NCBI GenBank assembly: GCA_028701165.1
Contig: JAQVRG010000006.1
Span: 1 to 19,714, forward strand
Direction: 5' to 3'
DNA from: Eubacteriales bacterium
GTDB lineage: Bacteria > Bacillota > Clostridia > Christensenellales > CAG-138
DNA length: 19,714 nucleotides
A program made the translations under genes and the position numbers. This document shows positions 1-6,005 of this stretch, in pieces. The notes below the pieces were generated by a model, which saw only the letters and a list, made by a program, of their open reading frames with translations, searched no databases and was not told the origin of the DNA. Every line of letters starts with the position of its first letter. The first letter of the stretch is position 1.

Positions 1-38
1 CCAAACAAAACAGACCCGCAAGGGTCTGTTTTATTTGG
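1..38 (+). terminator. Strong hairpin, probable terminator of an upstream gene
   Basis: Bases 7-17 (AAAACAGACCC) pair perfectly with 22-32 around a GCAA loop. After a one-base mismatch the outer CCAAA (1-5) pairs with TTTGG (34-38). The U-rich 3' arm fits an intrinsic terminator. The gene it would serve lies outside the window. Its sequence closely resembles the hairpin at 2099-2150. Confidence 0.75.
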
Positions 39-66
39 TGCGTTTGCCCCGCCCGCAAAAGCCGCG

Positions 67-95
67 TTGACTTTATGCCCGGTATACTTTATACT
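67..95 (+). promoter_or_regulatory. Sigma-A-type promoter of the surface-protein gene
   Basis: TTGACT at 67-72, a 17-base spacer and TATACT at 90-95 match the vegetative consensus at five of six bases in each box. The predicted leader is about 85 bases and ends in a GGGAGG ribosome binding site before the ATG at 185. Confidence 0.7.
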
Positions 96-184
96 ATTTA
101 TTACTTCTACATCTTTTGACCGCGCGGTTCTTTTGAAGCGGTCTTTCTTGCGTATGTCACGAATCGGAACGGGAGGAACAGAAT

Positions 185-1765
185 ATGTTGAGGAAGCTTC
201 TGTCGGCGGCGTTGTGCCTCGGACTTTTGTTGGTCATACTACCCGCCACGGCAAATGCGGCGGCGGCAAGCAGCGTACTTATCGGGCAGAATATAACGCT
301 TGCCAAAGGCGATCCTGCCGCGTCCGTCGGCGACGGCACGGCACGCTACGATGCGGACGGGGTGCTGCACTTGGATAACGTTACCATAGTGCCCAGCGAC
401 GGGCATTGTTCCGGCACAGGTACTTTTAGCTGCTCTCTCTACGCGAACGGTTCGCTGACGATCGACTTAACCGGCACGAACACCATCACCGCCCCGGACG
501 TGACCGCCAACAGGAGCGCCGCTATCTACGTTGCTAACGGTTCTCTGACGGTACAGGGCAATGGCACGCTTACCGCCAACGGCGGCGCGGCGTCAACTAC
601 CACCCCAAATGCAAGCGCCTACAGCTATGGTGTCAATTGCGACGGAGCATTTACGCTCAACGGCGGCACGGTGACCGCCGTGGGCGGCAACGCAGAAGCG
701 CCGCGAACCACCTATACCTACGGCATGAGTTGCGACGGTCTCACCGTAAACGGCGGCGCGCTGACCGTCAGGGGCGGCGAAGCGATAACCACCGACATCT
801 CCGCCAACAGTTACGGCCTGTCCAGCACAGGTGCAGTTACGCTAAGCGGCGGCACGCTGCTCGCCATCGGCGGCAGGGCAGAATCGCAGTGGGCAGCCGG
901 CAGCTACGGTGCAAAGGGCGGCAGTACTTTTACCATCCGCGCCAACAGCGCCTGCACGGCCACCGCCGGCGCGGCAATCGGCAGCACGGGATCGGCAAAC
1001 AGCTACGGCATGTCCTTTAACGGAAACTATACCATTGCGGGCGGGATCTATACAGCCACCGCCGGTACGGCAAGCGGCGCGATCGCAAATAGCTATGGGG
1101 TAGGGTGTGACTATAATAAAGTCGATCCCGAAATCACCATCAGCGGCGGTATATTCACGGCAAGGCTTGCCAACAGCACCACTGTCAACGCCACCAACTA
1201 CGCATTGTGGAAGAATCCGATCCTGACCGGCGTTACGTTGCAGGCAAGCGTCAACGCGAACGGCAGCCCGCTTGTCGATTATGCTGCGGGCAATAACGCG
1301 GACTACGCTTATGTAACGACCACCGACGCGGCGCCCGGCCCCGGCCCCGGCCCCGCCCCCGGCCCCGGCGGCGGCGGTTCCTCCGGCGGCGGCGGCTCCT
1401 CCGGCGGCAGCGGCGGCAATGACTACACCCCGCCCCCAACCGTGACCATATACAACGACCCGAGCATCTCCAACGCCACCGTCTATCTCACGGGCAGCGG
1501 TCTTTCCGCAGACGACCTGCTTATTACCGAGAGGCTTTCCTCGGGCAGCGATTACAACGCCATGCTGCGCTTGGCGGATCAGGACGATGTGTTCCGAGTG
1601 TACAACATTTCCCTGCAAAGCGGAGCAAGCTCCACGGGCAGCCCTATGTATCTGCATTTTGGCCTTGACGCGCGCTACGCCAACCAAGCCTTCACGCTGG
1701 TGCATAAGAAAGCGGATGGCACATACGAAACCTTCTACGCACGGCGGACGCCAACGGCGACCTGA
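185..1765 (+). CDS. Secreted repeat-rich surface protein, truncated by a frameshift
   Basis: The protein starts with a Sec signal peptide: MLRK, a hydrophobic core and an ATANA-AA cleavage region near residue 26. Residues 30-140 are Thr/Asn/Gly-rich and beta-strand-like. Residues 147-335 hold six units of about 31 residues, each starting near an (S/T)YG motif and containing a GG(T/A)-type turn, as expected for a beta-helix adhesin or carbohydrate-binding surface protein. A Gly/Pro/Ser linker (about residues 382-412) leads to a C-terminal globular domain. The frame as it stands ends at residue 526 in an Arg/Thr tail unlike the rest. One base appears missing near 1740. Restoring it continues the protein as ATADANGDLTFG through a sorting signal to 1962, about 592 residues. 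The start is supported by GGGAGG about ten bases upstream. The ligand is unknown. The truncated product would be secreted but not wall-anchored. Confidence 0.8.
   Translation: MLRKLLSAALCLGLLLVILPATANAAAASSVLIGQNITLAKGDPAASVGDGTARYDADGVLHLDNVTIVPSDGHCSGTGTFSCSLYANGSLTIDLTGTNTITAPDVTANRSAAIYVANGSLTVQGNGTLTANGGAASTTTPNASAYSYGVNCDGAFTLNGGTVTAVGGNAEAPRTTYTYGMSCDGLTVNGGALTVRGGEAITTDISANSYGLSSTGAVTLSGGTLLAIGGRAESQWAAGSYGAKGGSTFTIRANSACTATAGAAIGSTGSANSYGMSFNGNYTIAGGIYTATAGTASGAIANSYGVGCDYNKVDPEITISGGIFTARLANSTTVNATNYALWKNPILTGVTLQASVNANGSPLVDYAAGNNADYAYVTTTDAAPGPGPGPAPGPGGGGSSGGGGSSGGSGGNDYTPPPTVTIYNDPSISNATVYLTGSGLSADDLLITERLSSGSDYNAMLRLADQDDVFRVYNISLQSGASSTGSPMYLHFGLDARYANQAFTLVHKKADGTYETFYARRTPTAT
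623..1183 (+). repeat. Six tandem repeats of about 31 codons
   Basis: (S/T)YG motifs occur at residues 147, 178, 209, 240, 273 and 303 of the surface protein. Each is followed by a strand, a Gly-Gly turn (NGG, SGG, AGG) and an Ala/Gly-rich strand. Spacing is 30-33 residues, or about 93 bases. The units are degenerate in DNA, so they are old or under selection rather than a fresh expansion. The pattern suits a right-handed beta-helix. Confidence 0.7.
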
Positions 1766-1962
1766 CCTTCGGCCCGCTGTCTTCGCTTTCGCCCTTCATG
1801 CTGGTGCGGGGGACGCTGGCGCAAACGTCCGTGTATGCGCTCGCGGATATTCCCGCAACCGGCGACAATGCCGCGCCGGGGCTGTGGATAGGCATTCTCA
1901 TGCTTTCGGGCGCGGAGCTTGCAAGCAGCGTGCTATTGGCAAGGAGAAAGCGTAAGGCGTAA
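1741..1962 (+). pseudogene. Out-of-frame C-terminus with sortase sorting signal
   Basis: Read from 1741 in the frame one step off the upstream gene, this segment begins TADANGDLTFGPLSSLSPF and completes the C-terminal domain. It then gives IPATGD, a hydrophobic stretch (LWIGILMLSGAELASSVLL) and the basic tail ARRKRKA before TAA at 1960-1962. That order (LPxTG-like motif, membrane segment, positive tail) is the canonical substrate of a sortase that links proteins to peptidoglycan. It has no plausible start of its own. It is the detached end of the gene starting at 185, split by an apparent one-base deletion where TACGC-ACG would otherwise read TACGCCACG. A sequencing error would give the same picture. 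Confidence 0.8.
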
Positions 1963-2098
1963 CCGAACGGAACGCCCGCCGTGCGGGATGCAGGGAGGGC
2001 AAGCGCAATGAGCAAGGGAGCTTGAGGACGGCGCTGCCGCGCCGACGATAAGCGACCCTTGCGGAATTGAGAGCAACCTCCGGCCCGAATCCGGGTAT
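1963..2098. other. Hairpin-rich non-coding stretch after the surface-protein gene
   Basis: No credible coding frame is seen. Several short perfect inverted repeats follow one another: CCCGC/GCGGG (1975-1979/1983-1987), CGGCGC/GCGCCG (2029-2034/2039-2044) and CCCG/CGGG (2084-2087/2092-2095), then the long hairpin at 2099-2150. This could be a structured 3' region, a small RNA or an intergenic repeat element. The function is unknown. Confidence 0.4.
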
Positions 2099-2150
2099 CA
2101 GCTCCAAATAAAAACAGGCTCCGCAAGGTGCCTGTTTTTATTTGGAGCTG
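2099..2150. terminator. 21-bp perfect hairpin, probable bidirectional terminator
   Basis: Bases 2099-2119 pair without mismatch with 2130-2150 around a ten-base loop containing CCGCAAGG. The stem has a GC-rich tip (CAGGC/GCCTG) and A-rich and T-rich flanks on its two arms, so transcripts from either side would end in a hairpin with a U tract. It lies between the plus-strand surface-protein gene and the minus-strand toxin-antitoxin genes and could serve both. It shares its core pattern with the hairpin at 1-38. Confidence 0.75.
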
Positions 2151-2183
2151 ACATGGTTATGAGCCGAGGCCTTTTTTACACTG

Positions 2184-2200
2184 TGACGCGCCGCGCGTCA
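2184..2200. repeat. Short perfect inverted repeat downstream of the toxin gene
   Basis: TGACGCG (2184-2190) pairs with CGCGTCA (2194-2200) around CCG. It lies about ten bases past the toxin stop on the minus strand. The following minus-strand bases are A-rich rather than U-rich, so it is not a typical intrinsic terminator, though it could stabilise the mRNA end. Confidence 0.5.
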
Positions 2201-2209
2201 TTGGGACGG

Positions 2210-2527
2210 TTAAAGCTTTTTGATAACATCCATCTTGGCGTATAGCGCGCGATGGATTTCCACGATCTTGCAATCCTCCGATACGGTGTAAAACACGTTA
2301 TAGTTTTCAACCGGCAGCAAACGGTATTCTGTTGCCAATGGCCGAATCAACCTGTAGACGGGGTATGAATAGGGAAATGTCGCCAATTGTTTCACGGCGT
2401 TGTCTACGGCATCCACGATCCGCAATGCCGAGTCCGGGGCATGAAGCTGATCGGCAATATAGAGCATGAGGTCGAATATATCCTTACGAGCTATGGGCAA
2501 ATAGGAAATCTCATAAGACTTTTTCAT
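2210..2527 (-). CDS. RelE/ParE-family toxin of a type II toxin-antitoxin pair
   Basis: This 105-residue protein has the RelE/ParE layout: an N-terminal strand (YEISYLPIARKDI), two helices with LYIADQL and AVKQLATFPYSYP, then a beta-sheet with YRLLPVENYNVFYTV and a final strand ending near IHRALYAKMD. Family members cleave ribosome-bound mRNA or poison gyrase, and the sequence alone does not decide which. The conserved Arg and Tyr of the C-terminal strands are compatible with an active fold. The ATG at 2527 is chosen over an upstream TTG (2545) because AGAGG lies five bases before it. The gene overlaps the end of the antitoxin gene by 17 bases, so translation is probably coupled. It is AT-richer than its neighbours, which suggests separate acquisition. 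Confidence 0.85.
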   Translation of the reverse strand: MKKSYEISYLPIARKDIFDLMLYIADQLHAPDSALRIVDAVDNAVKQLATFPYSYPVYRLIRPLATEYRLLPVENYNVFYTVSEDCKIVEIHRALYAKMDVIKKL

Positions 2528-2801
2528 CTGCGCCTCTTGCTGCAAGCTGCTTTCTCAACTCCGACATGACCTCTTTGTGGGAATACCGCTGATTCGTGAT
2601 ACGAGCTTCAATCTCAGCTTCACGGAGTTTGAAATAGACTTCGCTTTCAAATTGCATTTTCTCATAAGCGTCGCTGCTCATTACCACCATATTCGCATAA
2701 CCGTTTTTCGTAAGAAAAATAGGTTGCTGCGTTTCATGTACCGTCTCGGAAATCTCCGCGAACTTGTTTCTAAGATCAGACACGGGGCGAATATTTGGCA
2801 T
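2511..2801 (-). CDS. Phd/YefM-family antitoxin
   Basis: This 96-residue protein begins MPNIRPVSDLRNKFAEI and contains QQPIFLTKNGYANMVVMS, both hallmarks of the Phd/YefM family. The N-terminal half dimerises and binds DNA. The Glu/Lys-rich C-terminal half (about residues 55-96) is expected to wrap the toxin and block it. The start at 2801 is set by GGAGGTG a few bases upstream; an in-frame extension to 2831 lacks such a site. It is first in the two-gene operon, so antitoxin is made ahead of toxin. Autoregulation is likely, because a palindrome sits in the promoter just upstream. Confidence 0.88.
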   Translation of the reverse strand: MPNIRPVSDLRNKFAEISETVHETQQPIFLTKNGYANMVVMSSDAYEKMQFESEVYFKLREAEIEARITNQRYSHKEVMSELRKQLAARGADEKVL

Positions 2802-2831
2802 ATGTTTCACCTCCATCATTAGGATAAGCAA

Positions 2832-2860
2832 ATCATATCATAATTATGATAAGTTTTCAA
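2832..2860 (-). promoter_or_regulatory. Toxin-antitoxin promoter with internal palindromic operator
   Basis: On the minus strand TTGAAA (2855-2860), a 17-base spacer and TATGAT (2832-2837) form a near-consensus promoter. The perfect 16-bp palindrome TATCATAATTATGATA (2836-2851) fills most of the spacer and touches the -10 box. Phd/YefM dimers bind palindromes at their own promoters, so bound antitoxin would physically exclude RNA polymerase here. Confidence 0.7.
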
Positions 2861-2947
2861 CAGGTGTGCCGGCGTTTTGTTTAGTGCGCGTTAAACACGG
2901 ACTTTGCCAAGCTGTATGTTATCGCGTCGCTTCTTCCTACGGATTAC

Positions 2948-2976
2948 TGGACGCATAAATAATTGTACGCTATACT
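2948..2976 (+). promoter_or_regulatory. Candidate promoter of the P1 peptidase gene
   Basis: TGGACG (2948-2953), a 17-base spacer and TATACT (2971-2976) give four and five matches to consensus. A second, weaker pair (TTGTAC at 2963, TATTAA at 2986) overlaps it. The rest of the AT-rich gap 2861-3112 shows no coding frame and no clear structure. Confidence 0.4.
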
Positions 2977-3112
2977 GTGAATGTATATTAACAAATCGGC
3001 ATTTGCAATATGGAGGCTATCTGCGCAGAAAATCAGCATTTCTATGTTCGCATGAATACTGCTGCGCGTATTGTGTTTAGGATATTGGAAAGCGCTGGGG
3101 GAGGCACAGTCT

Positions 3113-4117
3113 ATGAATAACCGGAAAGAAATCTCTATTTTGGACTTTGATGAGGTTCAGATAGGACAAGCGGAGGATCGCCTTGGCGGAACCGGCTGTA
3201 CCGTGATCATCTGCCCATCGGGTGCGCCGGCGGGTTTGGATGTCCGCGGCGGCGGCCCCGCTTCCAGAGAATCCGCGCTGCTTAACCCGCTATCCAACGC
3301 CGGTTCGATCCACGCGATCGTATTGGCGGGCGGAAGCGCGTTCGGCCTTGACGCCGCCGGCGGGGTCATGCAGTATTTAGAGGAACACGGCATAGGCTAC
3401 GACGTTGGCGTGACCAAGGTTCCATTGGTATGCCAGTCCGATTTGTTTGATCTGACGGTCGGTGACGTCAACGCCCGCCCCGATAAAGCAATGGGCTATG
3501 AAGCCTGCGTCAACGCGCAGCGGGGCAATTATCGGGACGGTTGTCATGGCGCGGGCACAGGCGCAACCGTCGGTAAGCTTTACGGAATGGAATATTGCAT
3601 GAAATCCGGCGTCGGGAGCTATGCGGTGCAGCTCGGCGAATTGAAGATCGGCGCGATCGTAGCCGTAAATGCGCTGGGAGATGTTTTCGACCATAAAACC
3701 GGGCGGCAAGCGGCCGGTCTGCTAAACGAAGATAAGACCGGTCTGCGTTCTACCATGGAGGCAATGTGCGAGGATTACGCTGTCGTAAGCAACAAGTTTA
3801 CCGGAAATACGACGATAGGCGTCATCCTTACAAACGCGCGGTTCAACAAAACACAGCTAACCAAGCTTGCAGGCATGACGCACAACGGTTACGCCCGGGC
3901 AATCAATCCGGTGCATACAAGCGCGGATGGCGATAGTATCTACGCTATGTCTGTTGGTCATGTGGAAGCCGATATGGACGTAGTGGGCACGCTGGCGGCA
4001 GATGTGATGGCGGAGGCGATATTGCGCGCCGTTATGCACGCTACGCCCGCTTACGGTCTGCCCGATTATTCGACCTTAAGCGAAATCACGGGCGATACAA
4101 GCCCGCTGCGCAAGTAA
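3113..4117 (+). CDS. P1-family (DmpA-like) aminopeptidase/amidase
   Basis: This 334-residue protein is a member of the P1 / S58 family, self-processing hydrolases that include DmpA (L-aminopeptidase D-Ala-esterase) and beta-peptidyl aminopeptidases. Recognisable segments are AIVLAGGSAFGLDAAGG (about 65-85), the Asp/Gly-rich DLTVGDVNARPDKAMGY, GAGTGATVGK, and near residue 231 GNTTIGVILTNA followed by INPVHTSADGDSIYAMSVG. By alignment with DmpA, N232-T233 is the expected autocleavage point, with T233 the new N-terminal nucleophile (inference). No signal peptide is seen, so it is cytoplasmic. The start at 3113 is preceded by GGGGGAGG with eight bases of spacing; the frame stays open to a TTG at 3071 that lacks a site. 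Substrate is unknown: small N-terminally unblocked peptides or amides are typical. Confidence 0.88.
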   Translation: MNNRKEISILDFDEVQIGQAEDRLGGTGCTVIICPSGAPAGLDVRGGGPASRESALLNPLSNAGSIHAIVLAGGSAFGLDAAGGVMQYLEEHGIGYDVGVTKVPLVCQSDLFDLTVGDVNARPDKAMGYEACVNAQRGNYRDGCHGAGTGATVGKLYGMEYCMKSGVGSYAVQLGELKIGAIVAVNALGDVFDHKTGRQAAGLLNEDKTGLRSTMEAMCEDYAVVSNKFTGNTTIGVILTNARFNKTQLTKLAGMTHNGYARAINPVHTSADGDSIYAMSVGHVEADMDVVGTLAADVMAEAILRAVMHATPAYGLPDYSTLSEITGDTSPLRK

Positions 4118-4172
4118 GATTATCAGAAGTTCCGGTTTGTTCATCTTCATTCGCCATACCCATACAGACAAC

Positions 4173-4201
4173 TCGACTTTCTTTTTAGCCAATGTTATAA
4201 T
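4173..4201 (+). promoter_or_regulatory. Promoter of the isochorismatase-fold hydrolase gene
   Basis: TATAAT at 4196-4201 is a perfect -10 box. TCGACT at 4173-4178, 17 bases upstream, matches the -35 consensus at four positions. Transcription would start about 40 bases before the ATG at 4249. Confidence 0.6.
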
Positions 4202-4248
4202 ACAGGAAGAATCCATGCGGCGCATAAACAGATTGTGAGAAGGAAGTC

Positions 4249-4743
4249 ATGCAGAAAAAAGCTTTGGTAATCATCGACATACAAAACGACATCACAAAAA
4301 ATTACAAGGAGATCATCGACGCCATCAACAGCGCCATCGATTGGGCTGCTGCGCATGAAATCCATGTGGTTTATATCAAACACAACAATCTCTCGGCCGG
4401 GACGAGAACCTTTAAGCCGGATACGCCCGGCGAGGAGCTTGTGCCGGAGATGAAGATCGTATCCGAAAACATCTTTACAAAATCCAAGGGGAACGCGCTG
4501 ACCTGCGAAGCCTTCGCGGACTTTATCGCTAAAAACGGGATCACGGATTTTTATATTGCCGGGGCGGACGCGATCGCCTGTGTGAAATCCACCTGCTTCA
4601 ATATGTGCAAAGCCGGCTATGGCGTTACCGTTCTCTCGGATTGCGTCACCAGCTATGATAAGAGAAAAATCGCGGAGATGCTTCAGTATTACCAAAGCAA
4701 GGGCTGCGATCTCATCACCCTCGACGCGCTCCTTACCGCGTAA
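4249..4743 (+). CDS. Isochorismatase-family cysteine hydrolase
   Basis: This 164-residue protein has the cysteine hydrolase (isochorismatase-like) fold and all three expected catalytic residues: D10 in LVIIDIQND, K78 in FTKSKGNA and C111 in GADAIACVKST. The family includes nicotinamidases, carbamoylsarcosine amidases and isochorismatases. The short length, the lack of a lid insertion and the cytoplasmic character leave the substrate open; an amide such as a small carboxamide is plausible. The start is supported by AGAAGGAAG just upstream and by the promoter at 4173-4201. The next gene starts about 60 bases downstream on the same strand and may be co-transcribed. Confidence 0.88.
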   Translation: MQKKALVIIDIQNDITKNYKEIIDAINSAIDWAAAHEIHVVYIKHNNLSAGTRTFKPDTPGEELVPEMKIVSENIFTKSKGNALTCEAFADFIAKNGITDFYIAGADAIACVKSTCFNMCKAGYGVTVLSDCVTSYDKRKIAEMLQYYQSKGCDLITLDALLTA

Positions 4744-4805
4744 TAAGCAGGCAACTGTCTCGGGGCTATGCGACGATATAAGTAATCAATAAGGAGAAAA
4801 ACACG

Positions 4806-5135
4806 ATGAAGAAAATGATCGGATGCTGCGGTTTGGATTGTGAAAAGTGCGACGCATACCTTGCGACCGTACAGAACGACAACGCGCGCAGAGAAAAGAC
4901 GGCGAAGCTGTGGAGCGAATTAAACGGCGTTCCGATCACGCCGGAAATGATCAACTGTACAGGCTGCCGCGTGGATGGGGTCAAGACCTATTTTTGCAGC
5001 GACCTTTGTGAAATCCGCAAATGTTCGCAAGGCAAGGGATTGGAGACCTGCGGTGCTTGCGCCGAGCTCAAACGCTGCAAAACGGTAGAAGAAATACACA
5101 AAAACAGCGAGGAAGCCTTGGCAAATCTGCAATAG
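4806..5135 (+). CDS. DUF3795 Cys-rich protein
   Basis: This 109-residue protein begins MKKMIGCCGLDCEKCDAYLAT and carries further Cys pairs in CTGCRVDG, FCSDLCEIRKC and CGACAELKRC. That pattern matches the DUF3795 family, whose members are common in anaerobes and probably bind a metal ion or an iron-sulfur cluster through these cysteines; the function is not established. AAGGAG lies about ten bases before the ATG. No signal peptide or membrane segment is seen. It may form a two-gene unit with the preceding hydrolase. Confidence 0.85.
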   Translation: MKKMIGCCGLDCEKCDAYLATVQNDNARREKTAKLWSELNGVPITPEMINCTGCRVDGVKTYFCSDLCEIRKCSQGKGLETCGACAELKRCKTVEEIHKNSEEALANLQ

Positions 5136-5208
5136 TCTCCGCTTTTTCGAAGAAATCCATCGAAAGCAGCCTATGCACATTTTTGAAACGGCTTCCACGC
5201 CCTCGGGA

Positions 5209-5227
5209 CAGCGGAAAGCGTCCGCTG
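5209..5227. terminator. Weak hairpin between convergent genes
   Basis: CAGCGGA (5209-5215) pairs perfectly with TCCGCTG (5221-5227) around AAGCG, in the 110-base gap between the DUF3795 gene (plus) and the ABC ATPase gene (minus). No long U tract follows on either strand (TCTTTGT on plus), so terminator function is uncertain. Confidence 0.35.
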
Positions 5228-5245
5228 ACGCGTCTTTGTAAAACC

Positions 5246-6004
5246 CTATATGCCTATGGCGCGCGTCGCTCGGTCGACGCGCGCCGTCCTTTCTTCAAGC
5301 GCCCCGCCTTGGTATCTGCCAAGGCTTATGTCGTCCGCGATGCCGCCGTCCCGCATGAGGATGACCCTTTCGCTTTGCGCGGCGATCTTCGCGTCGTGCG
5401 TAACGAGCAATATGGCCGTCCCCGCCGCGTTGACGCGGCGGAACATCTCCATGACCTCCTGGGCGGCGCTTGAATTGAGCGCCCCTGTCGGCTCGTCGCC
5501 AAAGAGGATTTCCGGCGCGCACATCAACGCCCGGCAAACGCCCGCCCTTTGAAGCTGCCCGCCCGAAAGGCTGTCGATCCCTCTATCGGCAAGCGCGGCG
5601 ATACCCGCCTTTTCCATCAGCGCCATGGCGCGGCTTTGGATCGCGGCGGCGTCCTTTTTGTTTTCCCGCAGGGCAATCAGCATGATATTGTCCAGCACGT
5701 TCAGGTTTTTAAGCAGGCTTGGCTGCTGAAATACAAAGCCCATGCGCGTTCTGCGAAGATCGCTGCGGATCTCGTCGCCGCAGCGGGACAGATCCTGCCC
5801 GCAAAATTCCACCCTGCCCTCGCTCACAGTATCCATGCCGCTTACGCAGTAAAGCAGCGTCGATTTGCCCGAACCGGACGGCCCCATGATAGAAACGAAT
5901 TCGCCCTTCTCCACCGTGAAGCTGATATTTTGAAGAACCCGGCTTTCGCCGTTCTCTCCCGCAAAAGACTTGCCGACGTTTTCGGCCTTGAGTATCGTAT
6001 TCAT
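5246..6004 (-). CDS. ABC transporter ATP-binding protein (MacB/LolD type)
   Basis: This 252-residue nucleotide-binding subunit has every expected motif: Walker A GPSGSGKST (41-49), Q-loop FVFQQP (around 93), signature LSGGQ with S146, Walker B ILFGDEP with catalytic E171, and the H-loop H203 in LVTHD. It fits the MacB/LolD/BceA-type subfamily that partners FtsX-type permeases and drives mechanotransmission or extrusion rather than classical import. It starts a single base after the permease stop, so the two are almost certainly translated together and form one complex at the membrane. It is the last gene of the TetR-MFS-ABC operon. The substrate is unknown; peptide antibiotics, lipids or drugs are typical. 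Confidence 0.93.
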   Translation of the reverse strand: MNTILKAENVGKSFAGENGESRVLQNISFTVEKGEFVSIMGPSGSGKSTLLYCVSGMDTVSEGRVEFCGQDLSRCGDEIRSDLRRTRMGFVFQQPSLLKNLNVLDNIMLIALRENKKDAAAIQSRAMALMEKAGIAALADRGIDSLSGGQLQRAGVCRALMCAPEILFGDEPTGALNSSAAQEVMEMFRRVNAAGTAILLVTHDAKIAAQSERVILMRDGGIADDISLGRYQGGALEERTARVDRATRAIGI

Positions 6005-6005
6005 A

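Noticed and set aside
842..1705. Long minus-strand open frame inside the surface-protein gene
   Set aside because: Its Gly/Ala-rich composition is the antisense of the repeat and linker codons; it has no ribosome binding site and no family resemblance.
1692..2126. Minus-strand frames across the end of the surface gene and the gap after it
   Set aside because: Arg/Ser/Pro-rich translations crossing the hairpins, without start signals. The plus-strand sorting signal explains the coding part.
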